Shown here piece after piece: positions 1 to 11,000 of a stretch of DNA of 64,000 bases. Under the pieces are notes generated by a model, which made no database searches, had not been told where the DNA came from, and worked only from the letters and a program-made list of their open reading frames with translations. A program made the position numbers and the translations under genes. Numbering within the stretch: position 1 is the first letter of the stretch; the number at the start of each line of letters is the position of its first letter. The stretch comes from Phoenix dactylifera (lineage: Eukaryota; Streptophyta; Magnoliopsida; Arecales; Arecaceae): NCBI RefSeq assembly GCF_009389715.1, contig NC_052405.1, positions 7,543,194 through 7,607,193 on the forward strand. The letters run 5' to 3'.

Positions 1-562
1 CCCGAACCATGGCTATCTCCCCAACCGACGTCAGCTACACGTTTTCAGGGGTCCTAGACGGCAACGAAACCTGGCCAAATTTGGCGGCCGGTGGCGGCAA
101 AACTCGGAAGGACACCGAAACAGGGACCGTTATTTCAGAAGTTATTTCGATGATTTGCCGGCTCAAATCAACATACGAGCAGCTCCAAAACCAGAAAAGA
201 AACAAAAGGAGGCATATGGCAATTATCTCGATCCAGCGAGGTGTTCCTGCGACCCATCCGGCAGAAATCGAAGGAGAAAATCTGGAGAGAAGGCTTGGAA
301 TCGGTAGCAAGATCTCGGGTTTTCGTCGATGAAACTCAAAGGGGGAGGAAGGAGCCTTAAATAGATTGAATCCGTGGGTTCTGGTCGATGTTGGGATCGC
401 CTTAAGTCTTATGGAGTCTGGCGATATCGAAGGAGGAAGAAAACTCCGATCGAGAGTCTTCTCCTCCATCCAAAGCGCGCAACAAGGCCTGATTTGATCT
501 TAACGGGCCTTGCCCTCTCGAGCTAGCCCATTAGCCCAAGTAAAACTTTGGGCTATTACAAA
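1..562. other. No recognised gene
   Basis: Moderately GC-rich sequence. A 144-codon open frame runs on the minus strand (469-35), but I see no family motif or convincing gene structure. A generic repeat or the margin of a neighbouring gene are both possible. Confidence 0.3.
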
Positions 563-965
563 TGTAACAACCCAGGACCTCACTTAAAAAGGCTAGCCGG
601 AAGGTATTATTTGGATTTTTTGATCCTGTATAAGTACCCAAGATCTATCCGGTGAATAAGCAATGTGACACTAAACACACGCCCGCACGGGTCCTCACAT
701 ATTTTCTATTTAAGCTCTGACGTCCTCATTATGTTAAGGATTCCAATCTAATTACAAGCATTACGATCGGTCCGTGATCCACTTATATGGATTTGTATTG
801 CAGTATCTTCTAGTCCATATAAGTTATGGGCCAGATTTACTGTGATACAATTTGTAATAATTCAGAATCTCATTCAAAAAAGCAAGTTAGAAGATAATTT
901 TTTTTGATTCAATATAAATATCTAAAAATTTTCCGACGAATAACCGAATTAGATAGAGGCCATCA
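563..965 (-). mobile_element. TRIM-like LTR repeat, two minus-strand units
   Basis: On the minus strand, 699-563 reads as a short LTR-like unit beginning TGTGAGGACCCGTGCG and ending GGGTTGTTACA. A second, more diverged terminal unit lies at about 853-965, and 700-852 resembles the internal part of the array at 15552-16560. No protein is encoded. The two units face opposite to the later array, so this is an independent copy of the same family. The terminal TG...CA and the size fit a terminal-repeat retrotransposon in miniature; the class name is inferred. Confidence 0.6.
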
Positions 966-2893
966 ACATTGGTCAGCTCGCCTATCGAGATACACTGCAT
1001 GCCGGCTCTCTTGCAGGCCCTGCAATATCCCCGTGACTTCACCAACAACGATGCGTTTTCATGGCAGGTGGAATGCTCTCCCCCACAGCAATGGCCTGGC
1101 AATCACATGTTTTTGTTAATTTACTTGTTACCTCCTGAAACGGCCTTTTGGGATCTAGACTAGAGTGTTCACTTACAGTCGGCAAAAAAAAAAAAGAAAA
1201 AAAAAGAAGGGAAGCTCTGGATTTTTCATATTTCAGACCAAGATGGTTCCCTTTATCATTTAGATCGTCAAGGCCTTTTTATAACATGAGCTGCTATTGC
1301 TAGATCTTGCAGATATGGATTCAAGTAAAAATCTTTTGAAATGTTTTGTTTCAACTGAGCTGCTGCGATTTTTGGTAGTAAGTGTTACTGCCACATAGAA
1401 CGACCAACCTTTTTCTACATTTTATGTTCTAATGAAACATGAAAGTCTTAGGTTTGTCGTCTCTCTCTGGGAAAAAAGTGCTGCCCGTCTATGTTAATTT
1501 GCTTGATATATATTTTAACCGGAGTCATGATGCGCTGAGCCGTGAAAAGACCCGCAGCGATTGGATGAGACTTGAGAGAGAGGTAGAGAAAATAAGAAAT
1601 CAGGAAAAAGGCGGTACTTCTAACGTCGCATCAAGAAAAACTCAATCCAGATCGTTTTCTTTTTCATAAAAAAAAGAGAAGAAAAACTTATTACAAGTGG
1701 TACATCCATGCATCAAGATGATGCATTAGAACTAAACAAAAGCTTTAGCGTCCATATTCCTTCATTTGCTTGCAAGCTGCAATGGATGACAGAGACCGAG
1801 TCACGCAAGCGATCTTCTGAAGAAATGATGCCAAAATTTGTTTCTTGATGTGGCCTCTCAGAGGAATTAAACGCCCGGTCCTCTGCTTCACTCTTTTGTG
1901 GCTGGACATCGATTGGAAGCTCGAGCTCTTCATTCTCCGCGCTGTCGAAGACGACGTGAACCAGCAACGAAGTGAAGCGAGGAGCTTTCCAGCTTCCAAG
2001 TTACAAACTAGGTTTCCCTCCGTCAGGCGGCAAAAGATGCTGAACGCCACCTGAGGATGGGATCAGTTGTCCATCTCGTACAGCATACAGCATCTTCAGC
2101 AAGTTAAGGTTTTCGGGTTGTGTCTTTCGTGCAAAACAATGATTGATCTTCTTTCGCGATGTGGACCGTTGGATGGCGCTCCGCACGGCTCTCAAAGTGC
2201 ATCATTTTCGCGCGAAACATGCAACCCCTGTTCGAAATCAAGATGGAGACGTCGGCATGAACTCCGGGCACTGTCCCCACCTCGACTGCCGCACACGCTG
2301 CTTGCTCACGTGTTTCTTATTTTGTTTTATTTTACATAGTTTTCAAACACTGAGACCTTCTCGTGTTTTCGGACTTTTGTGCCCATGCCATGTGCACTTT
2401 CGAATGTGTGTCAAAGTAATGATCCAACGGGGCGAATCACGGCTTCACAGATCTCAAAGTAAGGATATCAATGTCTGAAACTGAATAGCGTGACAGGTGA
2501 AGCCGGCGCCAATAGGATTAGGTTCTAAAATATTATAGATGGCCAGGTTCCAATATCTAGGCTGACGTGGCTAAAAAAAGTTCAAAGTTGTTGTTGTTGT
2601 TTTTTTTTTAGTTCAAATCGGAACAAAAACAGCATGCTTTCTGATTATCCTTTCGTACTTAAAATTTCTATTTGAGTTTATGTCACGTGACTATCCAAAC
2701 GTGGTTTTTTTTTTTTACAACAAATGGCCTCCAAATCTAGTATGAATATATCCAATGATCCGTATAAATTTAGTATAAATATATCTAAAAAAATTAAAAA
2801 ATAATAAATCTTAAAGTATTCTAGCCAGCTTTATCTCTCTCACCATTTTAGAGCACTCTCCAAGTGTAATTTACGATAACAGCCACTCATATC
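966..2893. other. Intergenic, no recognised gene
   Basis: AT-rich sequence with short homopolymer runs (1185-1206, 2590-2600). Overlapping open frames on the minus strand at 1713-2195 look somewhat coding-like, but no domain is recognisable. Treated as non-coding. Confidence 0.4.
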
Positions 2894-3290
2894 ACCGGTG
2901 CACCATTAGATCCAGACTATCATTGTAGCTGAGTCACTTACAGAATCTTTGGATTGCGTTGACCCGTAGTACGCGCCAAACTTGACATAGACCAATCCAA
3001 GTTATCCTCAGTTCTGCTCCAAGAACAGAAATCTCAAACATCCGGTACTCACCAATTGTCACCATCCTAAAGTTCAGACCTTTGATCACAAAGTCTACAC
3101 CACTCCTTTTGTCGCCATCCAGTACATATCCATTGAAGTTGACCTTAAAGAAACTCGGGCGTGGGAGCTCTTTGGTGATAAACACCGCAAGAGCAGATGC
3201 AGAGCTTCCGATGCTCCAAGCTGTCAAAAACCTGCCCAATGGACTTGCATGGGTAATCTCTACAATATGCACACAAGTCCGCTCCACTAC
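2894..3290 (-). pseudogene. LINE RNase H domain fragment
   Basis: Minus-strand translation of 3287-2934 contains SFFKVNFNGYVLDGDKRSG followed by a GAELRITWIGL segment. This is the RNase H fold (RVT_3 type) found at the C-terminus of plant L1-like LINEs. The frame then breaks: a second frame at about 2920-2895 carries SATMIVWI, the expected next conserved block. It is a decayed fragment without reverse transcriptase. The same domain recurs at about 4700-4218 and at 5130-5640, so three separate LINE copies lie within 3 kb. Confidence 0.7.
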
Positions 3291-4186
3291 AAACCTAAGT
3301 ATAGCACTGCTCTCTCTCCAAAGTTAAATGAGCTCTTTAACTATGCTTAGGATTCCATACGCCACAAGGATATCAAATGCATATGGATGCAAGTTCACCT
3401 ATAAGCTCTAGGCTGCCGTGACACTGCTTTGTCGCATGCACAGAATGCACTTTGATGGAACTCAAAGTCCGCTTGCTTGTTCTGTGAACTGGAAGCTGCT
3501 CCGATAGTCACACCTTGATATGTTTAGCAATTAGAGATTTTAGGTTCGATTATTCGATAATGTATCTTCAGAAAAACCTGGATCTGAATAAGTGGATCTC
3601 AATTCTAATATACTTGATCTTCTAAAACCCTTTGGAAACGATGGCCAAGAACATACATAGTTCACTAACAGCAGGGTGGTTATATTACTCACACGCTCTT
3701 TAATCCCTAATAGAAAAAAATTGAAGTTCATAATTGAGTTCCTTAACGAGGATCTTGTTTACGCCTGTTTATGTAGACCGTTCACAAAAAATCAGCTAAA
3801 AGATAGAACCAAATGAACGCATAGACATTCCAAAATAAATGTTTATTTTTTTGTTTTCATGATAAGGCAGGCAGAAAAACCACCCAAATTTTTATTATGC
3901 AATAAGTAAAGGAAGAATTTACAAGAAGTGATGTGCTTCTAAAGGAGCAGAGTACTCTCAGAAGGCCTAAAAACAAATCTCTGTTTCAAAACACCGCCAG
4001 AGAGCCTCAGAGGACCTCAGAATGAAAACTCTGTTCCAAAGCGGCATCAGAAGGCTTCACAAAAACTCAGACAACCATGTTTTAAGATGACTCCACCAAG
4101 AGCAGAGTGGCCAGCAGGAAATTGGATTTCAGCTATGGTGGGGGCACCGGACAGCAACAAAGTAAACACCTGTGAATCATCTTCTT
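3291..4186. other. Intergenic, no recognised gene
   Basis: AT-rich. Three similar short stretches at about 3955-4060 (each with 'ctcagaaggcctaaaaac'-like wording) suggest a small degenerate local repeat. Nothing coding is recognised. Confidence 0.4.
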
Positions 4187-4700
4187 CGCTTTTTTTTTTT
4201 TGTGGTACATCAGCTGCTCACACTGCTCTCATATGAGCACAACCAACTACATCACTATTAAGATGACTACACAAAGCAGAAGGAACAGAAAATTGATGGG
4301 TCCACAGAAAATTTTCAGAATGATGAGCAACAAATGAGGCAACCCAATCAGCTTGATTCTCCTTCCGAAAGACGTGTCTGACTTGAGCAACCCGACACTC
4401 CAGCAGCATGCGTCATGTGTCACTTAGGAGTGGGTGCTCAACATCCTTCTGCCCCTCCTCCCGTAAGCGCTCAATCAACAAGTCCGAGTCTCCTTCCAAA
4501 ATCATACAGCCGGCATTAAGTACATGTCTCGCATATAAAAGTCCTTCCTATATATGCAACCCTGAGCTCTGCCCAAAAAATGAATCCTCGAAGGAACGAC
4601 ATCCTTCCATAGCGAACAACCTGGAGCAGGTCTCTCATCACAGCCTGGAACGACATCTTTTTGGCTTTCAGTGCACTCATATATCTAGAGATGCAATTAA
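4187..4700 (-). pseudogene. LINE 3' end with RNase H C-terminus and poly(A)
   Basis: Read on the minus strand, 4620-4218 gives LLYARHVLNAGCMILEGDSD, a stop, then VRHVFRKENQADWVASFVAH and an ending GCAHMRAV before a stop. These are the last parts of the LINE RNase H domain. The T-run at about 4189-4201 is the poly(A) tail in this orientation and marks the true 3' end. The 5' side fades out near 4700, so this is a 5'-truncated, mutated insertion. Confidence 0.65.
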
Positions 4701-5107
4701 CACCCTTAATTATTCTATTCTCTTCGGCTTAGACTTTCAAAGACATGATGATCACCATGCACCAACCACCAAGCTCTGTATGCAGGAAAAAGATAAGGCG
4801 ACACCCGATCCTCGTCGAACCATCATTATGGTGGGTTCCATTAGGTAGAGTCGACAAAGATGTTTCACCTCTTAATCTCCTTTAGATCCCCATCTCTTAT
4901 GAATTACTTCGTACCAAAGTTTATAACAGTTATATTCGAACAACAATGGCAACCTATCTCGGAATTGGATGCCGTTTGCTCTTTGCTGCGAGACAGCCGC
5001 TGTGGGATCAGACAAGCTTGGCGCGAACGCCACGGTCCGCGCATCTCCGTCCATCCCGCGGCCTCTCTCCTTTCCTTGCTTTCTTCATTAGGAAAAAAAA
5101 AACTTCT

Positions 5108-5644
5108 GCCGAAGCAGAGTGGGGGCCCCAGATGTCCCGAGCTTCCTCAAGGTCAATTTTGATGCCTCAGTCCAGGATGGCGGCAGGAGGGGAGGTGCTG
5201 GGTTTGTCATCAGGGGCCCGGATTCCCGCTTGGTGGCAGCAGGAGGCTGTCAGATCTTCGACATCTCAGTTCCAGGGGCAGAGCTGCAGGCAGCTTGGAT
5301 GGGGTTGCGATATGCGCGATCCGTTTTGCGGGCGAGCTCCATCATCCTGGAGGGAGACTCGGCCACTGTGATCAGTTGGGTCCGAAAGGGCCCGTATAGC
5401 GATAGGGCAGTTCACCCACTGCTCCGGGATATATGGTTGATGGTGAGGGGGGGTGCTCTTTCGAGCAGGGCATGTATATCGGGAGGCCAATGGTGCGGCA
5501 GACTGGGTGGCGGCGTTTGTTGCGTGCCACTCAGGCGGCTCACTATAGGTTGGTGAGGGTGATTTACCTGGTGCTATCCGGGAGATTTTGTATGCTGACT
5601 CTTCTAGGTGCATTCGTACCCGAATAGTATGAATCATCGGTTTT

Positions 5645-5675
<31 letters not shown>
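5108..5675 (+). mobile_element. 5'-truncated L1-like LINE with poly(A) and TSD
   Basis: The insert encodes an RNase H domain (VPSFLKVNFDASVQDGG, then GGAGFVIRGPDSRLVAAGG and LEGDSATVISWV). It shifts frame near 5450 and ends with the expected ADWVAAFVA-like and C-terminal blocks in another frame. It finishes in an uninterrupted A run, 5648-5675. The sequence A(n)CTTCT occurs just before the insert (5093-5107) and just after the tail (5666-5680), a plausible target-site duplication. Truncation at 5108 removes the reverse transcriptase and endonuclease. The clean tail suggests it is younger than the two minus-strand LINE fragments upstream. Confidence 0.75.
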
Positions 5676-5680
5676 CTTCT

Positions 5681-6740
5681 CACCAACCCTATCGACGTCA
5701 CCCCAACTTTCCGCTCCTGCCCCTAGCATTTTAGGAAATTGCGTCCCTCTCCCTTTGCGACTGGAAAAGGAAATAATAATAGATATCAGGAAAATCCAAC
5801 CGCTATGATCAACGGTCTTCATCATTTCCTCTATTATATCCGCGGTACTATATTATGCAATTGTGTAAAATAAAATATGTTTATGCTTCGCCTTTTTTTT
5901 AGTCAAAATTTTCAATCCTTCCATACTTCAGTACATAACATAACTGTCCATGTATTCAAAATTTATACTTATTTTTTTATCCAAAAATTATGTTGAAGTT
6001 TTGAGTCTAATCTGGCATTGCTCTTGTAAATAGCAAAAAAAATATACACATCCATCCAAATTTATCACCTATATCATAAATCAGCAGAAATACATCTAGC
6101 CGTACATTTGACACATAAAGAATTTTGCACTTTTAGTATCCTAAAAATAAAAATAAAACTATTTTTTATAAGTGATTATTCTTTGTCTTATCATTCTAGA
6201 AAAAATACTAAACCTGTTCCTCTTCATGAGTCTATATTCACAAAATCATTTGTGATATTTCCTTACAATATATGATTACGAATGCGAAGATATCTAGTTT
6301 ACTAATTTATGCTGAATTTTAAATCCAATTTTGCATGGATTTTCCAAAATATTTCAACTATCGATATTCCCACGTGCGACATGCTAAGTAGAATCATCAC
6401 GTTATGGATTGATTGAAAAATTGGATTGAGGGCATTTCCGTCAATCCACTTCCTGTCGGTTTTAGGTAACAGAGTCCTTGCTGTTAGCCGGTATTGTGTC
6501 TCCTCCATACCTCACACCCTTCTCCTCTCCCTCCGCTTCACCTTACCTTAACCTCGTCTTTCCCCAAAACAGGACACGAAAACGCTTGCTGACGTCAGCC
6601 AACCTTTTCTCGTCTTCGATTCAGCTTCCGTCGTTAAACTCTTCTGGAGGAACACCTGACACAGAGCCCCTTCAAAAACGGGCCTCGTGTGGCCAGCCAC
6701 CTCTCCCTCGCTCTTACTCCCTCGTCCGTTTCCCCGCCAT
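5681..6740. other. Upstream region of the methyltransferase gene
   Basis: AT-rich up to about 6470, then more GC-rich and pyrimidine-rich (6480-6740). No coding sequence is recognised. The distal promoter of the gene starting at 8098 probably lies here. Confidence 0.4.
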
Positions 6741-6752
6741 CCGAAAAATAAA

Positions 6753-6758
6753 TATAAA
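6753..6758 (+). promoter_or_regulatory. Candidate TATA box of the methyltransferase gene
   Basis: TATAAA within AAATATAAAACG, about 15 bp before a (CT)n tract (6771-6792). CT-rich leaders are common in plant 5' UTRs. The transcribed leader would run to the splice donor at 7081/7082. Placement is by spacing only. Confidence 0.4.
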
Positions 6759-6769
6759 ACGAAAGAAAT

Positions 6770-6802
<33 letters not shown>

Positions 6803-7081
6803 TCCCGAAAAAAGTTTCCTCAAAATGTCCAAATACATGGTAGATATTTTTTCACAGCAAAAATGGAATGTTTAAATTAGAAAATTTCTTCTTCCTTTTT
6901 TCTTCTTCTTCTTCTTTTTTTTTTTTTTTTTTTTTTTTATGAAAGGAACGCTTAGAAGGTAGCCGCTCAGCTTTTATTAAGGACCGACTCCTCTCTCCCA
7001 TTCTCGCGATCGGCGAAACCCTTATTTTCTCATCTTTTTTTCCTTCTATTTTTTCCAGATCCAGAGTGCTTCCAGCTGAAG

Positions 7082-8066
7082 GTAAATCCTGATCTTCTCT
7101 GCTTTTGATATCTTTAATTGTGCATCTATTCCTCGTCTTCCTGGAATTTTGGGATTTTAAAATGCTTTTTAGATGGATCTTCTAGATTCTCTGATGGATT
7201 CTATGCGGGATTTATGTCGTGGCCAATGCTATTGTTTTTTGTGACATTTGTGAAAATCATGCATTTGTGTGGATTTCTTTTAAGGTTCGGAGTGTTATTT
7301 TGTTGGATGGTAGGAGCTTAGGTGAATTTCTTTTTGTCTTGGGGTATTCCACTTGAAATAATTTGTATCTTTTAATGCAACGGTAAGATTTGATGCAGAT
7401 CTGGGGCGTTTAAGTTTTCATAATGCAAGTTTAAATTTTCGATATTATGGCTCCATGGATTAATTTCTTTGATCTATTTAATGATCTATCAGTTTTTATT
7501 TTCAGATTTCACTCTTTTCCTTTGTATCTGTTGAGATTAATACAATGCGGAAGTTTTCTTCTACCTATGTGCTGTGGTGTTTATAATCTCATTGCTTGCT
7601 AATAATATTCTCTAGCTGCATGTCTTCTATAGAAATCAAGAGCTCGTTAATCGATCAGGCATTCTGTTGCTTTGCTGTTGTTATAATCTGCTCTTTGTTA
7701 AGGTTATTATCTATATGTTTGTCTGATGGAATGGCCAATCTCTATGGTGGAAATTTGGTTTCTTAGTTAGCGAGCCTTGTCCTTTTCAACAATGGGGACT
7801 TTCCTTTATAAGACTGACATTTTGAAATCTGGGGGTAATAGGTTGAGTCATTTCTTTTCTGCTGCAGTCTTAGTAGATCTGTTGAGTTTGGCTAATATTC
7901 TGTTTAAATTTCTTGGTTCAGGAATATCTCCTTTGCTACGGTATATTTTTACATCTCCATTAGTTATCAAGAATTTTGTATTAGTTGTGTCGAATTGATG
8001 TGGAGATGGAGTCGGAACAGTAATGAATCGATCTTCATTTTTGACTATTTTTCTTCACTGTTTCAG
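7082..8066 (+). other. 5' UTR leader intron of the methyltransferase gene
   Basis: A donor AG|GTAAAT at 7081/7082 and a pyrimidine-rich acceptor TTTCAG ending at 8066 define a 985-bp intron. It is T-rich and lacks a convincing coding frame. The second exon starts at 8067, and the start codon follows 31 bp later at 8098. Leader introns of this size often raise expression of plant housekeeping genes; that role is inferred here. Confidence 0.6.
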
Positions 8067-8097
8067 ATATATTCTTTAAGCGTAGTCTTTATGTATA

Positions 8098-11000
8098 ATG
8101 GCATTTGGGAGAAGCCCACGGATGGACAATAGGAGGCCGTCGTCGCAATGCTCGACGGCAACCCTCGTCGTGTTTGTTGCTCTTTGCTTGGTCGGGGTAT
8201 GGATGATGACATCATCAACTGTAGTTCCTGTCGACATGTCTTCATCAGGGAGCAAACAACGGGTTTCTCAGACTGATTCTAAGCAATTCGAGGATAGTTC
8301 AGGAGACATACCTGATGGTGCGATGAAAAAGGATGCCAACATCGATGAGGATAAGTCTCCAAATGAACCTGATTCTGAGCCGACCCAGGACCAGAATGTG
8401 CCAGAGAAAACAACTGAAAAGAGGACCCAAGAAAGTACAGAGGATGATTCAGATAATGCATCAAATGGTCGGACCTATAATGATGAAAATGGGAAAGGTG
8501 AAGGTGGAGAGATAGCTAAGAAAGGTGAAGACACAAATTCAGAGGGTGGTGACATGAATACCGCTGGTCAGGAAGATGGACAAGACAAAAGCAAAGAACA
8601 AAATTCTGCTGAAAACACGGCCAATGAACAGGAAGATAACAAAGACAGAAATCCTGATGAAACAGCAAATGATGATCAAAACAAGAATCCAGAACAAAAT
8701 TCTGTTGAATCTAATGACAATGAGCAACAGCAAGATGACAACAACACAGACAGTAATATCGATGAAACTGCAAGTGATAAGCAAACCAATAACTTTGAAC
8801 AGAATGCTGATGAAACCAAAAGCAACGAGCAACAACAATCTGACCGTGACAAGATAAATGTGCAAGAAGAGGAACCTGATGGTGATAAAGTGCAGGACGG
8901 AAAGGATCAAGGCCAGTTAGAGCAGAAGGTTGGGCAAAACCAAGACAAGGATGCTAAACAAAATTCTAGAGACATCAAAAGTGGGAACCAGACAAAGGAT
9001 CAACCTCCAGGCGAGGTGTTTCCTGATGCGACTCAGTCAGAGCTTCTAAATGAGACCAATACTCAGAATGGGGCATGGTCTACTCAAGCTGTGGAGTCGA
9101 GGAATGAGAAGGAAGTGCAAGCTGCTTCATCAAAGGGACAAAATGTGGCATACAGTTGGAAACTTTGTAATGTCACTGCTGCATTTGATTATATACCTTG
9201 CCTGGACAATGAGGAAGCTATCAAGAAGCTTCGGTCCACTAAGCACTTCCAACATCGAGAAAGGCATTGTCCTGATGAGGCACCAACCTGCCTTGTCCCG
9301 CTTCCAGAAGGATATAAACAGCAAATTGCATGGCCGAATAGCAGGGATAAGGTATATGATACATCAGCAGTTTTTTGTACTAATAACCGCTTCATGTTTT
9401 AGAATCACATAAAAAAATACATAATTTTAAAATGTACTGCAGATATGGTACCACAATGTCCCTCATACCACGCTTGCTGATTTTAAGGGGCACCAAAATT
9501 GGGTAAAGGTTACTGGAGAATACCTTACTTTTCCTGGTGGTGGAACTCAATTCAAGAATGGTGCAATCCGCTACATCGATTTCATCAAGGAGGTTTGCTT
9601 CTTAGCTTTTTATACTCTTGCTTCATAGACCATTTTCGTGTCTCACTATGGTACTTTGTCTTTCATTGCTAATCAAATTTTTCGTGGTTCATAGTCATCT
9701 GGATTGTCCTCTTTCCGGCAATGATCAATTTATGTACCCGTTACTCTCATCCAAGACATCATGCAGTCAATTTTCATTTACGGTTTCCATTAAAACAGTT
9801 TTACTGGGAAGATGCCTTGTTAATGTGCTCGTATCTTTTGTCCATTGTTTATTTGTATGTGGCTGGTGTATCTGCTTATGAGTGCTTATGTTTTACAAAT
9901 TGCCTGCAGCAGAATCATGATCTTTCCATGAGATATTTCCTCCATTCCTGGTTGATCCTATATCGCGTGTATTGAGTATAAGGAAGTATACAGTCCGTAA
10001 ACCTCCTTCACATAAACATGTTCACTTATGGCTCAATTAATGTTGCACACTGTCTTGTTTTCCAACTTTGATTTTGTAGATGTAGTTTTTTATTTTCCTT
10101 TGATACTTATATAGTCTGTAAATAGTTTTCGAAGTTCTGCCTTTCAAAAAATAATATTTTTTTACTGGAATTTCTTTTCGGGCATGCATAGCATGATGCC
10201 ATTATCCTTTTTCCTTGGTTGCAGTCTGTGCCTGATGTAGCATGGGGGAAGAAAAGCCGTGTTGTATTGGATGTCGGCTGTGGAGTGGCTAGCTTTGGAG
10301 GCTATCTTTTTGAAAGAGATGTGCTTACCATGTCATTTGCTCCTAAGGACGAGCATGAGGCCCAAGTGCAATTTGCTCTTGAAAGAGGAATTCCTGCTAT
10401 CTCAGCAGTCATGGGCACCAAGAGACTTCCTTTCCCAAGCAGGGTCTTCGATGTTGTTCACTGTGCACGTTGTAGGGTCCCATGGCACACTGAAGGTACT
10501 TTCAATGTTTAACATTAACTTTCTTTGTTTTGTAGATGTTCTAGCTTTGAGATTACTGATATGGTGACTTACAGGTGGAATGCTTTTGCTGGAGATCAAT
10601 CGGCTGTTGCGGCCTGGCGGTTACTTTGTGTGGTCTGCTACTCCAGTGTACCAAAAAATTCAAGATGATGTTGAAATCTGGAATGGTATTCCTTTTCATT
10701 TTCTCTTCCTTTTTTCCTTTTTATGTTTTCAATTATACATGGAAATCTGACGTAGAGTTGCGAAGAAAAGGATTGCAAAGGCTAATGATAGCTAGAAGTC
10801 TGAAGACAGATTGTTGAACTCATTTCTTTAGAACAATAATTTATTTCACATTTTAATCCTTACACAAAATTAACCTTAAGTATCTCAAGATGAAGCTGGC
10901 CTAGGCTTTCGACTCTCAAGAGCCACTTTATAATATAGGACTCTTTCTGCTGTATAGGCTAGTGCTAATCTACACCACCAGAAAACTGATTGCATTTATG

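Noticed and set aside
35-469. 144-codon minus-strand open frame
   Set aside because: No recognisable domain or gene context; composition is like GC-rich non-coding or TE sequence.
1713-2195. Overlapping minus-strand frames resembling coding sequence
   Set aside because: No family recognised, several short frames compete, and no splice structure is convincing.
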